17,662 bases of DNA from an uncultured bacterium (GTDB lineage Bacteria > Actinomycetota > Aquicultoria > SKW223 > CALKMS01), in NCBI GenBank assembly GCA_938091145.1, contig CALKMS010000053.1:1-17662 (forward strand). The letters are read 5' to 3'. Of this stretch, positions 1-7,420 are shown piece after piece (position 1 is the stretch's first letter; every line of letters starts with the position of its first letter). The position numbers and the translations under genes were made by a program. The notes beneath the pieces are model-generated. The model made no database searches. It worked only from the letters and a program-made list of their open reading frames with translations, and had not been told where the DNA came from.

Positions 1-582
1 AGTGATGGTTTAACCGGACTTTTAAACCAGCCCAGCTTCATGAAACAACTAGAAATTGAATTTCGGCGAGCTTCTCGCTATCACCACACCTTTTCCTTAA
101 TCATGCTTGACATCGACAATTTTAAACAGATAAATGACGAAAGGGGACATATCTTCGGCGATTTTCTACTTAAAGAAGTGGCTCAGTTTTTAAAGAAATC
201 GGTGCGAACAACTGATATTTTAGCCCGCTACGGTGGTGACGAATTTATTATTCTCTTGGCGGAAACTGGCTTAGGTAACGCTCTAGTTGTCGCTGAAAAA
301 CTAAGGAAGGGATTGGCCAAAAAAGAGTTTAAAATTGGCGAAGAAAAGATAAAAATCACAGCCAGTCTTGGAATTACCTGCTTTCGTCCCGGCATCGAAG
401 ACTTCTTGACATTAGTTGATGAAGCTGACAAAGCTCTCTATATCTCAAAAGAAAAAGGAAGAAACAAAACTTCTCTTTTTTCGTCTTTACTTACCACCGG
501 CCTTCCTGAAAACCAACTAACCGAAGATGATATTAAATTTTTAAGAGAAGCACTTAAAAAGCTTGGGTTGGAGGAAACTTGA
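1..582 (+). CDS. GGDEF-domain diguanylate cyclase (5' end missing)
   Basis: Makes the second messenger c-di-GMP from two GTP, judging by its GGDEF domain. The reading frame is open to the window edge and already shows the opening DGLTGLLN signature of the domain before the first ATG at 40, so the true start and any sensor or membrane part lie outside. Visible motifs are MLDIDNFKQINDERGH (metal and substrate side), then RTTD, five residues, and an intact GGDEF. The active-site motif and the RxxD product-inhibition (I) site are therefore both kept, which predicts an active, feedback-inhibited enzyme. A 40-residue charged tail follows the domain. The stop codon TGA overlaps the TTG start of the downstream radical SAM gene by 4 bp, with GGAGG at 570-574 inside this gene serving that start, so the two are translationally coupled. 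Confidence 0.95.
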   Translation, partial: SDGLTGLLNQPSFMKQLEIEFRRASRYHHTFSLIMLDIDNFKQINDERGHIFGDFLLKEVAQFLKKSVRTTDILARYGGDEFIILLAETGLGNALVVAEKLRKGLAKKEFKIGEEKIKITASLGITCFRPGIEDFLTLVDEADKALYISKEKGRNKTSLFSSLLTTGLPENQLTEDDIKFLREALKKLGLEET

Positions 583-1592
583 AAAAAGAGGCTCTACTCT
601 ACCTTGAAAGTGAAGGTAGAGTAAGCTGCCAGCTCTGCCCTCACTTTTGCCAAGTTAAAATTGGTAAATATGGATTTTGCGGTGTGAGAAAGAATGAAGG
701 AGGGAAATTTTATGCCCTAAACTATGGCCAAGTCTCCTCAATAGCTGTTGACCCCATTGAAAAAAAACCTCTTTTCCACTTTTACCCGGGGAGCATCACC
801 CTCTCAATGGGAACGGTTGGCTGTAACTTGCGCTGCCGCCATTGCCAAAACTGGGAAATTGCCCATGCTGATATGAAAAAAAACCGGGGTTTAAGATACT
901 TCTCGCCAGAAGAAATAATTCGCGTTAACAATGAATACAACTCGGCCGGTATCTCATTTACCTACAATGAACCAACCATCTGGCTAGAGTTTGCTCTCGA
1001 TGTCAGCAAAATAGCCAAAAAAGATGGACTTTACACTGTTTTTGTAACTAACGGTTTTATCACCTCAGAGGCACTTGACATTATCGCTCCTTACCTCTCG
1101 GCCTACCGCGTTGATCTAAAAGCCTTCAGCTCTGATTCTTACCGAAAGATCGCGAGAATAAAAGATTTCTCCTCCATTCTTGAAGCGACAAAAAGAGCTC
1201 TTCACCACTGGAAACTTCATGTTGAAATTGTTACCAACATTATTCCAACTGTTAATGACCGAGAGGAAGAGTTAAAAGAAATTGCTTCTTTTATTCGAAA
1301 CGAGCTCGGAGAAAAAATCCCCTGGCATGTCACTCGTTTCTACCCTCACCTTGAATTTTCCCATCTTCCACCTACTCCGGTTGTTACCTTAGAAAAGGCG
1401 CGGGAAATCGGTTTGAAGGAAGGATTGAAATTTGTTTACCTTGGTAATGTCCCTGGCCATCCCTTCGAAAACACCTTCTGTCCGAAATGCCAAAACGAAG
1501 TTATCACCCGTTCAGGTTTTTCAGTTCTCACTTACCGGGTGAAAGAAGGAAAATGCATTTTCTGCGGAGAGGATCTGAACATCGTTGAGTAA
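579..1592 (+). CDS. amrS: AmmeMemoRadiSam system radical SAM enzyme (AmrS type)
   Basis: This radical SAM protein (337 aa) resembles the AmrS family, which usually accompanies AmrA and Memo/AmrB proteins; its substrate is not established. The radical SAM cluster motif is GCNLRCRHC at residues 81-89 (C82, C86, C89), followed by QNW, typical of this family and of pyruvate formate-lyase activase relatives. An N-terminal cysteine group (C17, C20, C24, C34) and a C-terminal pair of CxxC motifs (CPKC near residue 300, CIFC near 328) flank the barrel and probably bind metal. The start is TTG at 579, chosen because GGAGG lies four bases upstream and the N-terminal cysteines need it. Partners AmrA and AmrB are not in the window. 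It sits between a GGDEF gene and a Nudix gene, overlapping both. Confidence 0.85.
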   Translation: MKKEALLYLESEGRVSCQLCPHFCQVKIGKYGFCGVRKNEGGKFYALNYGQVSSIAVDPIEKKPLFHFYPGSITLSMGTVGCNLRCRHCQNWEIAHADMKKNRGLRYFSPEEIIRVNNEYNSAGISFTYNEPTIWLEFALDVSKIAKKDGLYTVFVTNGFITSEALDIIAPYLSAYRVDLKAFSSDSYRKIARIKDFSSILEATKRALHHWKLHVEIVTNIIPTVNDREEELKEIASFIRNELGEKIPWHVTRFYPHLEFSHLPPTPVVTLEKAREIGLKEGLKFVYLGNVPGHPFENTFCPKCQNEVITRSGFSVLTYRVKEGKCIFCGEDLNIVE

Positions 1593-2043
1593 AAAGCCAG
1601 GCTGGCCTGTTAAAACTGCTGTCTCCGCTGGAGGAATTGTTTATAAAATAGAGGATGGGAAAATCTTTTTAGTTTTAGTTTCTCCGCGCCACAATGTCTG
1701 GACATTGCCCAAAGGATTGGTAGAAGAAGAATCAATAAGAGAAACAGCTCTGCGCGAGGTAAAAGAAGAAGCAGGAATAACAGGCGAAATCGAAATAAAA
1801 CTGGGACAAATTGATTACTGGTTTGCTGAGAAAAATGAAAAAGTAAGAATCCATAAATATGTCCACTACTTCCTCATCAAATATACTTCTGGGGACATTT
1901 CTGATCACGACTCAGAAATTGAAAAAGTTTGTTGGGTTGCGGCTAATCAAGTTGAGAAATGCCTAACCTACCCTACAGACAAAAAAATTATTAAGAAAGC
2001 GCTTGCTTACCTTAAGACAAAATATCCTGAGCTTTTTAAGTAA
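1585..2043 (+). CDS. Nudix hydrolase
   Basis: Hydrolyses a nucleoside diphosphate linked to another group; the substrate is unknown. The 152-aa protein is one Nudix domain. The sequence WTLPKG followed by LVEEE, SIRETAL and REVKEEAGI gives the Nudix box. The LPKG lead-in resembles diadenosine polyphosphate hydrolases of the MutT/Ap4A group, so Ap4A or an oxidised nucleotide is a reasonable guess only. The Nudix box is one residue shorter than the usual G-x5-E spacing (here G-x4-E-x7-REVKEE). The start is TTG at 1585, inside the last codons of the radical SAM gene (8-bp overlap), with GGAGAGG at 1566-1572 about 12 bases upstream. No ATG or GTG is available near the N-terminus. It is the last gene of this small operon. 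Confidence 0.88.
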   Translation: MSKKPGWPVKTAVSAGGIVYKIEDGKIFLVLVSPRHNVWTLPKGLVEEESIRETALREVKEEAGITGEIEIKLGQIDYWFAEKNEKVRIHKYVHYFLIKYTSGDISDHDSEIEKVCWVAANQVEKCLTYPTDKKIIKKALAYLKTKYPELFK

Positions 2044-2119
2044 AACAATCTCAGCTCCGATCTTTTAATTTTAGCAGAAACTCATTCTCTTTTTTTCGTC
2101 AAGATTTCCCACTTTTCGC

Positions 2120-2148
2120 TTGCCTTTGCATAGAACTTACTTTAAAAT
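2120..2148 (+). promoter_or_regulatory. Predicted sigma-70-type promoter of the ccm operon
   Basis: TTGCCT at 2120-2125, a 17-base spacer and TAAAAT at 2143-2148 form a good housekeeping-type promoter in the 135-bp gap after the Nudix gene. Transcription would begin near 2155, giving a leader of about 24 bases that holds the AAAGGTGA ribosome site of ccmE at 2167-2174. No hairpin followed by a T-tract is visible after the Nudix stop, so some read-through from upstream is possible. Confidence 0.55.
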
Positions 2149-2178
2149 AGCCAAGATTAAAATTGAAAAGGTGATCTT

Positions 2179-2568
2179 ATGAGCAAGCGGCAGAGAAGGG
2201 TAGTCGTGGGAGGCGTCACCCTCATAATACTTCTGAGTATACTTATTTTTGTTACCTTTAGTGGTTCCCAGGTAGCTAAAAAGCCATCGGAATTAAAATC
2301 AGACAAAAGCCTGATTGGAAAGCCAGTTCGCCTCAACGGAAAGGTGGTTAAAGGTTCCTTCAAAAGTTTGAAAGACCATTACGAGTTTGAAGTGACCGAT
2401 GGTAGGAGTCAAATAAAAATCCATTACTCAGGCGTCTTACCAAACTCTTTTGATGAAGGACGCGAAATAATTGCCGACGGCGTATATCAACGAGGAGTTT
2501 TTAAAGCTGAAAATCTTCTGGTTAAGTGTCCTTCTAAATATGTTCCCAAGCTGGAAAAGGGAAAATAA
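2179..2568 (+). CDS. ccmE: CcmE-type haem chaperone, CxxxY variant
   Basis: Periplasm-facing haem chaperone of cytochrome c maturation System I. It receives haem from CcmC with CcmAB and passes it to CcmF. The 129-aa protein has a basic N-terminus, one membrane segment at about residues 8-27, then the OB-fold beta domain (LIGKPVRLNGKVVKGSF ... YEFEVTDG ... KIHYSGVLPNSFDEGREIIADG) and a short tail. In the classical family haem binds covalently to His in HxxxY. Here the motif is CPSKY, C117-Y121, so the ligand is cysteine. This variant is known from archaea and some sulfate reducers (System I*). The start ATG at 2179 has a good ribosome site. The stop overlaps the ccmF ATG by one base (TAATG). 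The position first in the operon, instead of after ccmD, is unusual. Confidence 0.92.
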   Translation: MSKRQRRVVVGGVTLIILLSILIFVTFSGSQVAKKPSELKSDKSLIGKPVRLNGKVVKGSFKSLKDHYEFEVTDGRSQIKIHYSGVLPNSFDEGREIIADGVYQRGVFKAENLLVKCPSKYVPKLEKGK

Positions 2569-4604
2569 TGGGTCAGCTTGGGTTTGTCTTAATTGTTCTT
2601 AGCTTTTTAACCTCTCTCGCCCTTTTTTCATTATCGGTGTACTTCTTAACTCAAGGTAAAGGGAAAAAGTTTATTCTACGTTATGGCTTTTTAGGCTCAG
2701 TTTCTCTTTTAACTCTGGTCTCTTTAGCTTCACTGGCTCTCCTTCAAGCAATCATTGCCCACGATTTTAGCCTAAGCTATGTGGCGGAATATACTAGCAC
2801 TAACTTACCAACTTTTTACTTGGTCACCGCTTTTTGGGCGGGCCAGGAAGGGTCTCTTCTTCTCTGGGCTTGGCTTATTGCTCTCTTTCTCTTAATCTTC
2901 TTTCTTCTTTACCACCGCCAGAATCTCTTTCCGGTTGCTTTCAGCTTTATTTTAGGTATTCAAACCTTTTTTTTACTGCTCCTAACCCTACCAGCTAATC
3001 CTTTCAAACCGCTGGTTGATCCAATCACCGGAGAAATCTTTTCCCTGTCTGAAGGCTATGGCCTAAACCCCTTACTTCAAAATATAGGTATGGTGTTCCA
3101 CCCACCTACAATTTTTCTCGGTTTTGCGGCTTTTACCTTCCCCTTCGCATGGGGAATGGCCGCTTTACTTTCGCCTAAAATCGAAGATGAGTGGACAAAA
3201 GTTGCCCGCCGTTGGGCTTTGCTCGCCTGGCTCTTTTTAGGAATTGGAAATGTTCTTGGTGCTTGGTGGGCTTATGTTGAGCTTGGCTGGGGTGGATACT
3301 GGGCATGGGATCCCGTAGAAAACGCTTCCTTGCTACCCTGGCTTACCGGCGCCGCTTTACTCCACTCTTTAAGTGTTTACGAAAAACGAAAAAATTTAAA
3401 AGTCTGGACTTTTGTCCTTTTAGTCGCCACTTTCCTTCTCTGCATTTTCGGTACTTTTCTAACCCGAAGCGGGATAATCTCTTCCGTCCATTCTTTTGGA
3501 GCTTCTCCTTTGGGAACTTATTTCATAATCTTTCTTCTTCTCGCCACGGCCTTTTGCGTTTATCTCATTTACCGCCGCTATAGAGATTTGGTAAGCTTAC
3601 CTATTGATTCTTACCTTTCCCGTGAAGGTTCCTTTACCTTAACAAACTGGTTATTTGTTGCTTTCACCCTTTTAGTTCTTTGGGGAACAATCCTTCCCAT
3701 CTTTAGTGGCCTCTTTACTGGCGAACAGAAATTAGTTCAAAGAGAGTTTTTTGATTCCCTCTCCCTACCGATTATCTACTCCCTTGTAATTTTGCTTGGT
3801 TTCTGCTTTTATCTCCGCTGGGAAAGGTTTGATTGGCCAGCTCTAAAAGAAAAAATCTTACCACCCCTGATTTTAGGCTTTGCAATTGCCTTACCCTTCT
3901 TCTTCCTTTTTCCCTGGGGAACAGCCCGCGGAAAAAGTAACCTCTTAGGCTGGTTTTCTTTTTTCCTCGGTGGCTTCTCTTTAGCCTCTGCTTTTTACCG
4001 CCTCTACCTCGATTACAAGGTCCAAAAAGAAAGTAGGTTTTTAAGTTTTGTTCTTCGAGATAAAAGGCGGTATGGTGGCCTGATCGCTCATATTGGAGTT
4101 TTAGTGATGTTCTTTGCCCTCATAGCTTCTAATGTTTACAAAGTCGAAACTCAAAGAAGAGTAAAGCCAGGTGAAACTTTTAAGTTGCGCGATGTTGAGG
4201 TTAAATACCTTAAGCCCGTGAAGAAACAACACCAAAATTTCGAGTCTATCGAAGCCTTTTGCGAAATTCGACTAAAGGGTAAAAAAATTGGCAGCCTCAC
4301 GCCGGGGCTCGCGTTTTATCCCCTCCCTAAAAACCCAGATACAGGAGGCCCAACTGTAACAGCTGAAGTTGATATTCTAGAAGGCTTCTTAAGAGATATT
4401 TATTTAGCACTGTCAGAAGTCAAGCCCGATAACACAGCCGTTCTCGTCCTCACTATTGAACCTCTAATCAACTGGCTTTGGTCGGGTTCGGTTATCTTAT
4501 TTTCCGGAATAATTTTCGCCTGGTGGCCAGAAAGGGAAAAAATTGAAAAAAGTACTCGAAGCCCGAAAACTGGTAAAAGAATTCGGCAGAAAAAAAGCCC
4601 TTAA
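2568..4604 (+). CDS. ccmF: Haem lyase CcmF/NrfE family
   Basis: Large multi-spanning membrane protein (678 aa, the usual size) that attaches haem from CcmE to CxxCH motifs of apocytochrome c on the outer side of the membrane. The haem-handling WWD motif WGGYWAWDPVENASLLPWL lies near residues 240-258. Flanking histidines expected for haem ligation are visible in HPPTIFLG (about residue 177) and in GGLIAHIGVLVMFF (about residue 503). A long soluble loop (YLKPVKKQ ... PKNPDTGGPTV) precedes the last membrane segment near the C-terminus, as in the family. The start ATG overlaps the ccmE stop. The last 21 residues, a lysine- and arginine-rich tail after WWPE, are encoded by DNA that also encodes the N-terminus of CcmA in another frame. 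Confidence 0.95.
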   Translation: MGQLGFVLIVLSFLTSLALFSLSVYFLTQGKGKKFILRYGFLGSVSLLTLVSLASLALLQAIIAHDFSLSYVAEYTSTNLPTFYLVTAFWAGQEGSLLLWAWLIALFLLIFFLLYHRQNLFPVAFSFILGIQTFFLLLLTLPANPFKPLVDPITGEIFSLSEGYGLNPLLQNIGMVFHPPTIFLGFAAFTFPFAWGMAALLSPKIEDEWTKVARRWALLAWLFLGIGNVLGAWWAYVELGWGGYWAWDPVENASLLPWLTGAALLHSLSVYEKRKNLKVWTFVLLVATFLLCIFGTFLTRSGIISSVHSFGASPLGTYFIIFLLLATAFCVYLIYRRYRDLVSLPIDSYLSREGSFTLTNWLFVAFTLLVLWGTILPIFSGLFTGEQKLVQREFFDSLSLPIIYSLVILLGFCFYLRWERFDWPALKEKILPPLILGFAIALPFFFLFPWGTARGKSNLLGWFSFFLGGFSLASAFYRLYLDYKVQKESRFLSFVLRDKRRYGGLIAHIGVLVMFFALIASNVYKVETQRRVKPGETFKLRDVEVKYLKPVKKQHQNFESIEAFCEIRLKGKKIGSLTPGLAFYPLPKNPDTGGPTVTAEVDILEGFLRDIYLALSEVKPDNTAVLVLTIEPLINWLWSGSVILFSGIIFAWWPEREKIEKSTRSPKTGKRIRQKKSP

Positions 4605-5286
4605 AGGGGTCAGTTTAACCCTATTCGAGGGCGACTTTGTAGTTCTTTTTGGTCCCAATGGAGCAGGCAAAACCACCTTGTTGAAAATTATTTCTACCGT
4701 GATGCTTCCTACTTCGGGAGAACTCTGGATTGACTCCCGTCCTGTCAAAAACAACGAAACTGAAGTCCGAAAGCTAATTGGTTTTGTCACTCACCATCCA
4801 TTACTTTATGAAGAGCTGACAGTAAGGGAAAATCTCAACTTTTATGGGAGAATGTACGGAGTTAAAGAAGTGGAAATAAAAATAAAGAACCTATTAGAAA
4901 AAGTTGGCCTGCTTCATCGTCAAAATGACTTAGTTCGGACTTTATCTCGTGGATTGCTTCAGCGACTAGCTATTGTTCGAGCTTTACTCCACGACCCGCT
5001 TCTTCTTTTATTTGACGAACCCTACACTGGACTTGACCCCTCAGCAACTCTATTATTGGACAAGCTTCTTAAAAACTTAAAAGAAGAAGGTCACACAATT
5101 TTAATGACCTCCCATGATCTTGAACGGGGATATGAACAAGCTGAAAGAATTGTTCTGCTCTCTAAAGGAGAAATCCTCCTGGAAACCAGCCGCCATAAAA
5201 TATCCCTTCCAGATTTAAAACAAAAGTACTTCAACGAGGTTAATGAGTTTGAGGAGCTTTTACCAAATAATAGCTCTTCTAATTAA
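4543..5286 (+). CDS. ccmA: Cytochrome c maturation ABC transporter ATPase CcmA
   Basis: ATP-binding subunit of the CcmAB(CD) transporter, whose ATP hydrolysis releases holo-CcmE for haem delivery. The 247-aa protein has Walker A GPNGAGKTT at 37-45, signature LSRGLLQR at 134-141 (a divergent form of LSGGQ), Walker B LLLLFDEP at 153-160 with the following D-loop GLD, and the H-loop histidine in MTSHD (H191). The start is TTG at 4543: no ATG, GTG or other TTG occurs in frame before the conserved N-terminal LEARKLVKEFG, and AGAAAGGG lies just upstream. This places the first 62 bp inside ccmF, a long out-of-phase overlap. ccmB in turn starts 44 bp inside this gene, so the membrane partner follows directly. 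Confidence 0.92.
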   Translation: MKKVLEARKLVKEFGRKKALKGVSLTLFEGDFVVLFGPNGAGKTTLLKIISTVMLPTSGELWIDSRPVKNNETEVRKLIGFVTHHPLLYEELTVRENLNFYGRMYGVKEVEIKIKNLLEKVGLLHRQNDLVRTLSRGLLQRLAIVRALLHDPLLLLFDEPYTGLDPSATLLLDKLLKNLKEEGHTILMTSHDLERGYEQAERIVLLSKGEILLETSRHKISLPDLKQKYFNEVNEFEELLPNNSSSN

Positions 5287-5926
5287 AGATTTTACCGCTG
5301 AACTGAGAACCAAGGAGCTATTTACTTCGATGATTGTCTTTGTTCTGCTCACTCTGGTAACTTTTAACTTTGCTTTTAGTGGCTCCCGGCTGTCTTTAGA
5401 AGTGACTGTCGGCGCTATCTGGGTGGCTTTCCTTTTCGCCGCTAACCTTGGGCTTTCCCGCTCTTTTGTTCGAGAAGTTGATAAAAACTGTCTTGAAGGA
5501 TTGCTTCTCTGCCCTGCCGAACGCTACGTAATTTACTTTGGGAAAGCAGCCGGCAATTTAATTTTCATCTTAACCGTCGAACTTTTAACTCTCCCAATCC
5601 TTCCTCTTTTCTTTTCCAATAACAGCCTCCTTAAAGACCCGATCAAACTTTTTGGAGTTTTTATCCTTGGCAGTGCTGGTATTTCTTTCATTGGAACTCT
5701 GTTTTCAGCCATGACCGCTAATCTAAAAGCCCGCGAGCTGCTTTTGCCTTTATTAGCCTTTCCCGTCCTAACCCCAGTTTTGATTGCTTCAGTTAAGCTA
5801 ACTCTTTATTTAGCCAATCCTTCTCCTATCTACGAGCCTGGACGCTGGCTGCAACTTTTGATCGTCTATGATATCATCTTCTCAGTCCTAGCTTACATTA
5901 CTTTCGAGTTTGTGGTTGAAGAATAA
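5243..5926 (+). CDS. ccmB: Cytochrome c maturation transporter membrane subunit CcmB
   Basis: Membrane subunit paired with CcmA. The 227-aa protein shows about six hydrophobic spans and the typical N-terminal ALLIKDFTAELRTKE stretch, then SFVREVDKNCLEGLLLCPAE, which resembles the conserved region where CcmB proteins keep a charged loop (DRxxGxLEQLLLSP). The start ATG at 5243 has only a short GAGG at 5236-5239, three bases away, so efficient initiation probably depends on coupling to translation of ccmA, whose last 44 bp it overlaps. It ends in TAATG shared with ccmC. Assignment rests on the motif pattern and on its place between ccmA and ccmC. Confidence 0.88.
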   Translation: MSLRSFYQIIALLIKDFTAELRTKELFTSMIVFVLLTLVTFNFAFSGSRLSLEVTVGAIWVAFLFAANLGLSRSFVREVDKNCLEGLLLCPAERYVIYFGKAAGNLIFILTVELLTLPILPLFFSNNSLLKDPIKLFGVFILGSAGISFIGTLFSAMTANLKARELLLPLLAFPVLTPVLIASVKLTLYLANPSPIYEPGRWLQLLIVYDIIFSVLAYITFEFVVEE

Positions 5927-6612
5927 TGAGCAAGAGAGATGAAGTAATTAGCTGGATAACTCTAGGTCTAGCTCTTTTAGCAGTTTATCTTTCCTTGATC
6001 TATACCCCTTTTATTAACGAACCAAAGTTAATTCCACGAGTAGCTCAAAAAATTTTCTACTTTCACGTTCCGGGAGCCTGGGTAGGGTTTCTGGCCTTTT
6101 TTGTGGTCTTTGTCTGTAGCATCGCTTTTCTCAAAACCTCTGACCGTCGTTACGACTCAATAGCTCAGGTTTCAGCAGAAATTGGAATAATCTTTTCCAC
6201 CATCACTTTGGTAACCGGCCCTATCTGGGGGAAAGCTGCCTGGGGAGCTTGGTGGGACTGGGGCGAGCCCCGGCTGGTAACTTTCCTGGTTTTATGGCTG
6301 CTTTACATTGGCTATTTAATTTTGAATCGCTCCGTAGCGGAAGACTTTCGCCGAGCCCGATACGCTGCCGTTTTTGGCATCGTAGCTTTCGTTGATGTTC
6401 CAATTGTTTTTCTTTCGGTACGCTGGTATCGAACAGTCCATCCAAGTCAGCCAATACTTGAGCGCGGTGGGCTCTCTCCGGAAATGAAACTGGCTTTCTT
6501 TCTATCGCTTTTTGTTTTTACCGTTTTGTTTTACCTAATCTTGAAAACCCGTCTTTCCTTATTTAACATGGAAGACGAAGTTAAAGAAATAAAAGAAAAA
6601 ATGGAGGAGTAA
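5926..6612 (+). CDS. ccmC: Haem exporter/chaperone-loading protein CcmC
   Basis: Loads haem onto CcmE. The 228-aa protein is predicted to have six membrane segments with the tryptophan-rich haem platform between spans three and four. Conserved outward-facing histidines are visible: H47 in FYFHVPGAW and H172 in RTVHPSQP. The WWD-type motif reads WGAWWDWGEPRL at about residues 106-117, whereas the common form is WGTWWVWDxRL; here a Gly-Glu replaces the usual acidic residue before PRL/ARL. The start ATG overlaps the ccmB stop by one base. The end is followed immediately by the ATG of the ccmD-like gene, with GGAGG at 6603-6607 near the end of ccmC as its ribosome site. Confidence 0.92.
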   Translation: MSKRDEVISWITLGLALLAVYLSLIYTPFINEPKLIPRVAQKIFYFHVPGAWVGFLAFFVVFVCSIAFLKTSDRRYDSIAQVSAEIGIIFSTITLVTGPIWGKAAWGAWWDWGEPRLVTFLVLWLLYIGYLILNRSVAEDFRRARYAAVFGIVAFVDVPIVFLSVRWYRTVHPSQPILERGGLSPEMKLAFFLSLFVFTVLFYLILKTRLSLFNMEDEVKEIKEKMEE

Positions 6613-6771
6613 ATGGAAAAAGAATTAACCACTGCTTTAACCTACGTCGCAGTTGCCTACGGTATAACATGGGCTATTATCTTCATTTACCTGGTTTTTA
6701 TTGGCCGCAAGGCTCGTAAAGTTGAAAAAGAGGTAAAAAGCTTAAAAGAAATTCTGGAAAACAAATCTTAA
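6613..6771 (+). CDS. ccmD: CcmD-like small membrane protein
   Basis: A 52-residue protein starting MEKELTTALTYVAVAYGITW and continuing with a hydrophobic span (about residues 12-31) and then a charged helix (RKARKVEKEVKSLKEIL). One membrane segment followed by a positively charged cytoplasmic tail is the normal shape of CcmD, the small protein that links CcmC, CcmAB and CcmE. The ATG directly abuts the ccmC stop (no spacer), with GGAGG upstream in the end of ccmC. Sequence conservation in CcmD is always low, so the name rests on size, topology and position. Its stop lies 3 bp from the stop of the convergent phosphoribosyltransferase gene, leaving no room for an intergenic terminator. Confidence 0.8.
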   Translation: MEKELTTALTYVAVAYGITWAIIFIYLVFIGRKARKVEKEVKSLKEILENKS

Positions 6772-6774
6772 AAC

Positions 6775-7420
6775 TTATTTTTCCAAAATTGCTTTCAATT
6801 CTTCTTCGGTAACTTCATCCCATTTATCGAAGTAGTTGGCGATGGCAAATAAAGGTTTGGAACTAACTTCCAGAGCTATAAACTTATCGACTTCTTTTTC
6901 AACTAACTGAGAAGCCAAAAGAGAAGCACAAGGAACAGCCACGATAATCTTTTTTGGTTGGAGGTTTTTCACCTCCCGCACTGCCGCAAGCATAGTATAG
7001 CCAGAAGCCAATCCATCGTCAGTAATAATAGCTATCTTTTTTTTTTCCCAAAATATGGAGCCGTCGCTGAGGAAAAAATTTCTTCAAAAAATCAGCAATT
7101 TCCTCTTTTTCTCGCTTGGCAAGATAGCGAACATATCCTTCTGACAAACCAAGATGGCGAATCAAAGGTTGATTAAAAGCAACGAAACCGCTTTCGCTCA
7201 CCGCTCCAACGCTTATTTCAGTACGGTATGGTACAGGTATTTTTCGACAAGCAATTACTTCAAAGGAAAAATTAAGAAGAGAAGATATTTCACGGGCTAT
7301 TGGCACACCGCCTTTTAAAATCCCAAAAACTACTGCCTCTGAGTCAATTGTAGTTTTTTTAAGCTCATTTGCCAGCAGCCTTGCAGCATGCTGGCGATCT
7401 CTAAAAAAGGCGATTTTTTT
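6775..7420 (-). pseudogene. Phosphoribosyltransferase-domain gene, frameshifted
   Basis: Two adjacent reading frames together make one protein of about 210 residues in the phosphoribosyltransferase family often annotated only by that domain. The N-terminal part reads RDRQHAARLLANEL, then VVFGILKGGVPIAREI and later SVGAVSE. The C-terminal part holds the PRPP-binding loop, readable as ITDDGLASGYTM. The frame changes at a run of ten A's on the coding strand (T's at 7037-7046). Nine A's would join the halves exactly as LGKKKIAIITDDGL. No ATG, GTG or TTG lies in frame between the upstream stop (7445-7447) and the start of the family homology; the first in-frame GTG, at 7306, would remove about 35 conserved residues. 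It may be a decaying gene, a slippage-expressed gene or a homopolymer sequencing error. It overlaps the end of the YtxH-type gene by a few bases. Confidence 0.75.

Noticed and set aside
2044..2178. Riboswitch or terminator upstream of the ccm operon
   Set aside because: No stable hairpin with a T-tract and no known riboswitch pattern; only the promoter is supported.
3305..3583. 92-codon frame inside ccmF
   Set aside because: Out-of-frame shadow of the ccmF coding sequence with no ribosome site and no recognisable domain.
6775..7011. Independent small gene of 78 codons
   Set aside because: It is the C-terminal half of the phosphoribosyltransferase; its apparent start lies inside the PRPP-binding loop.
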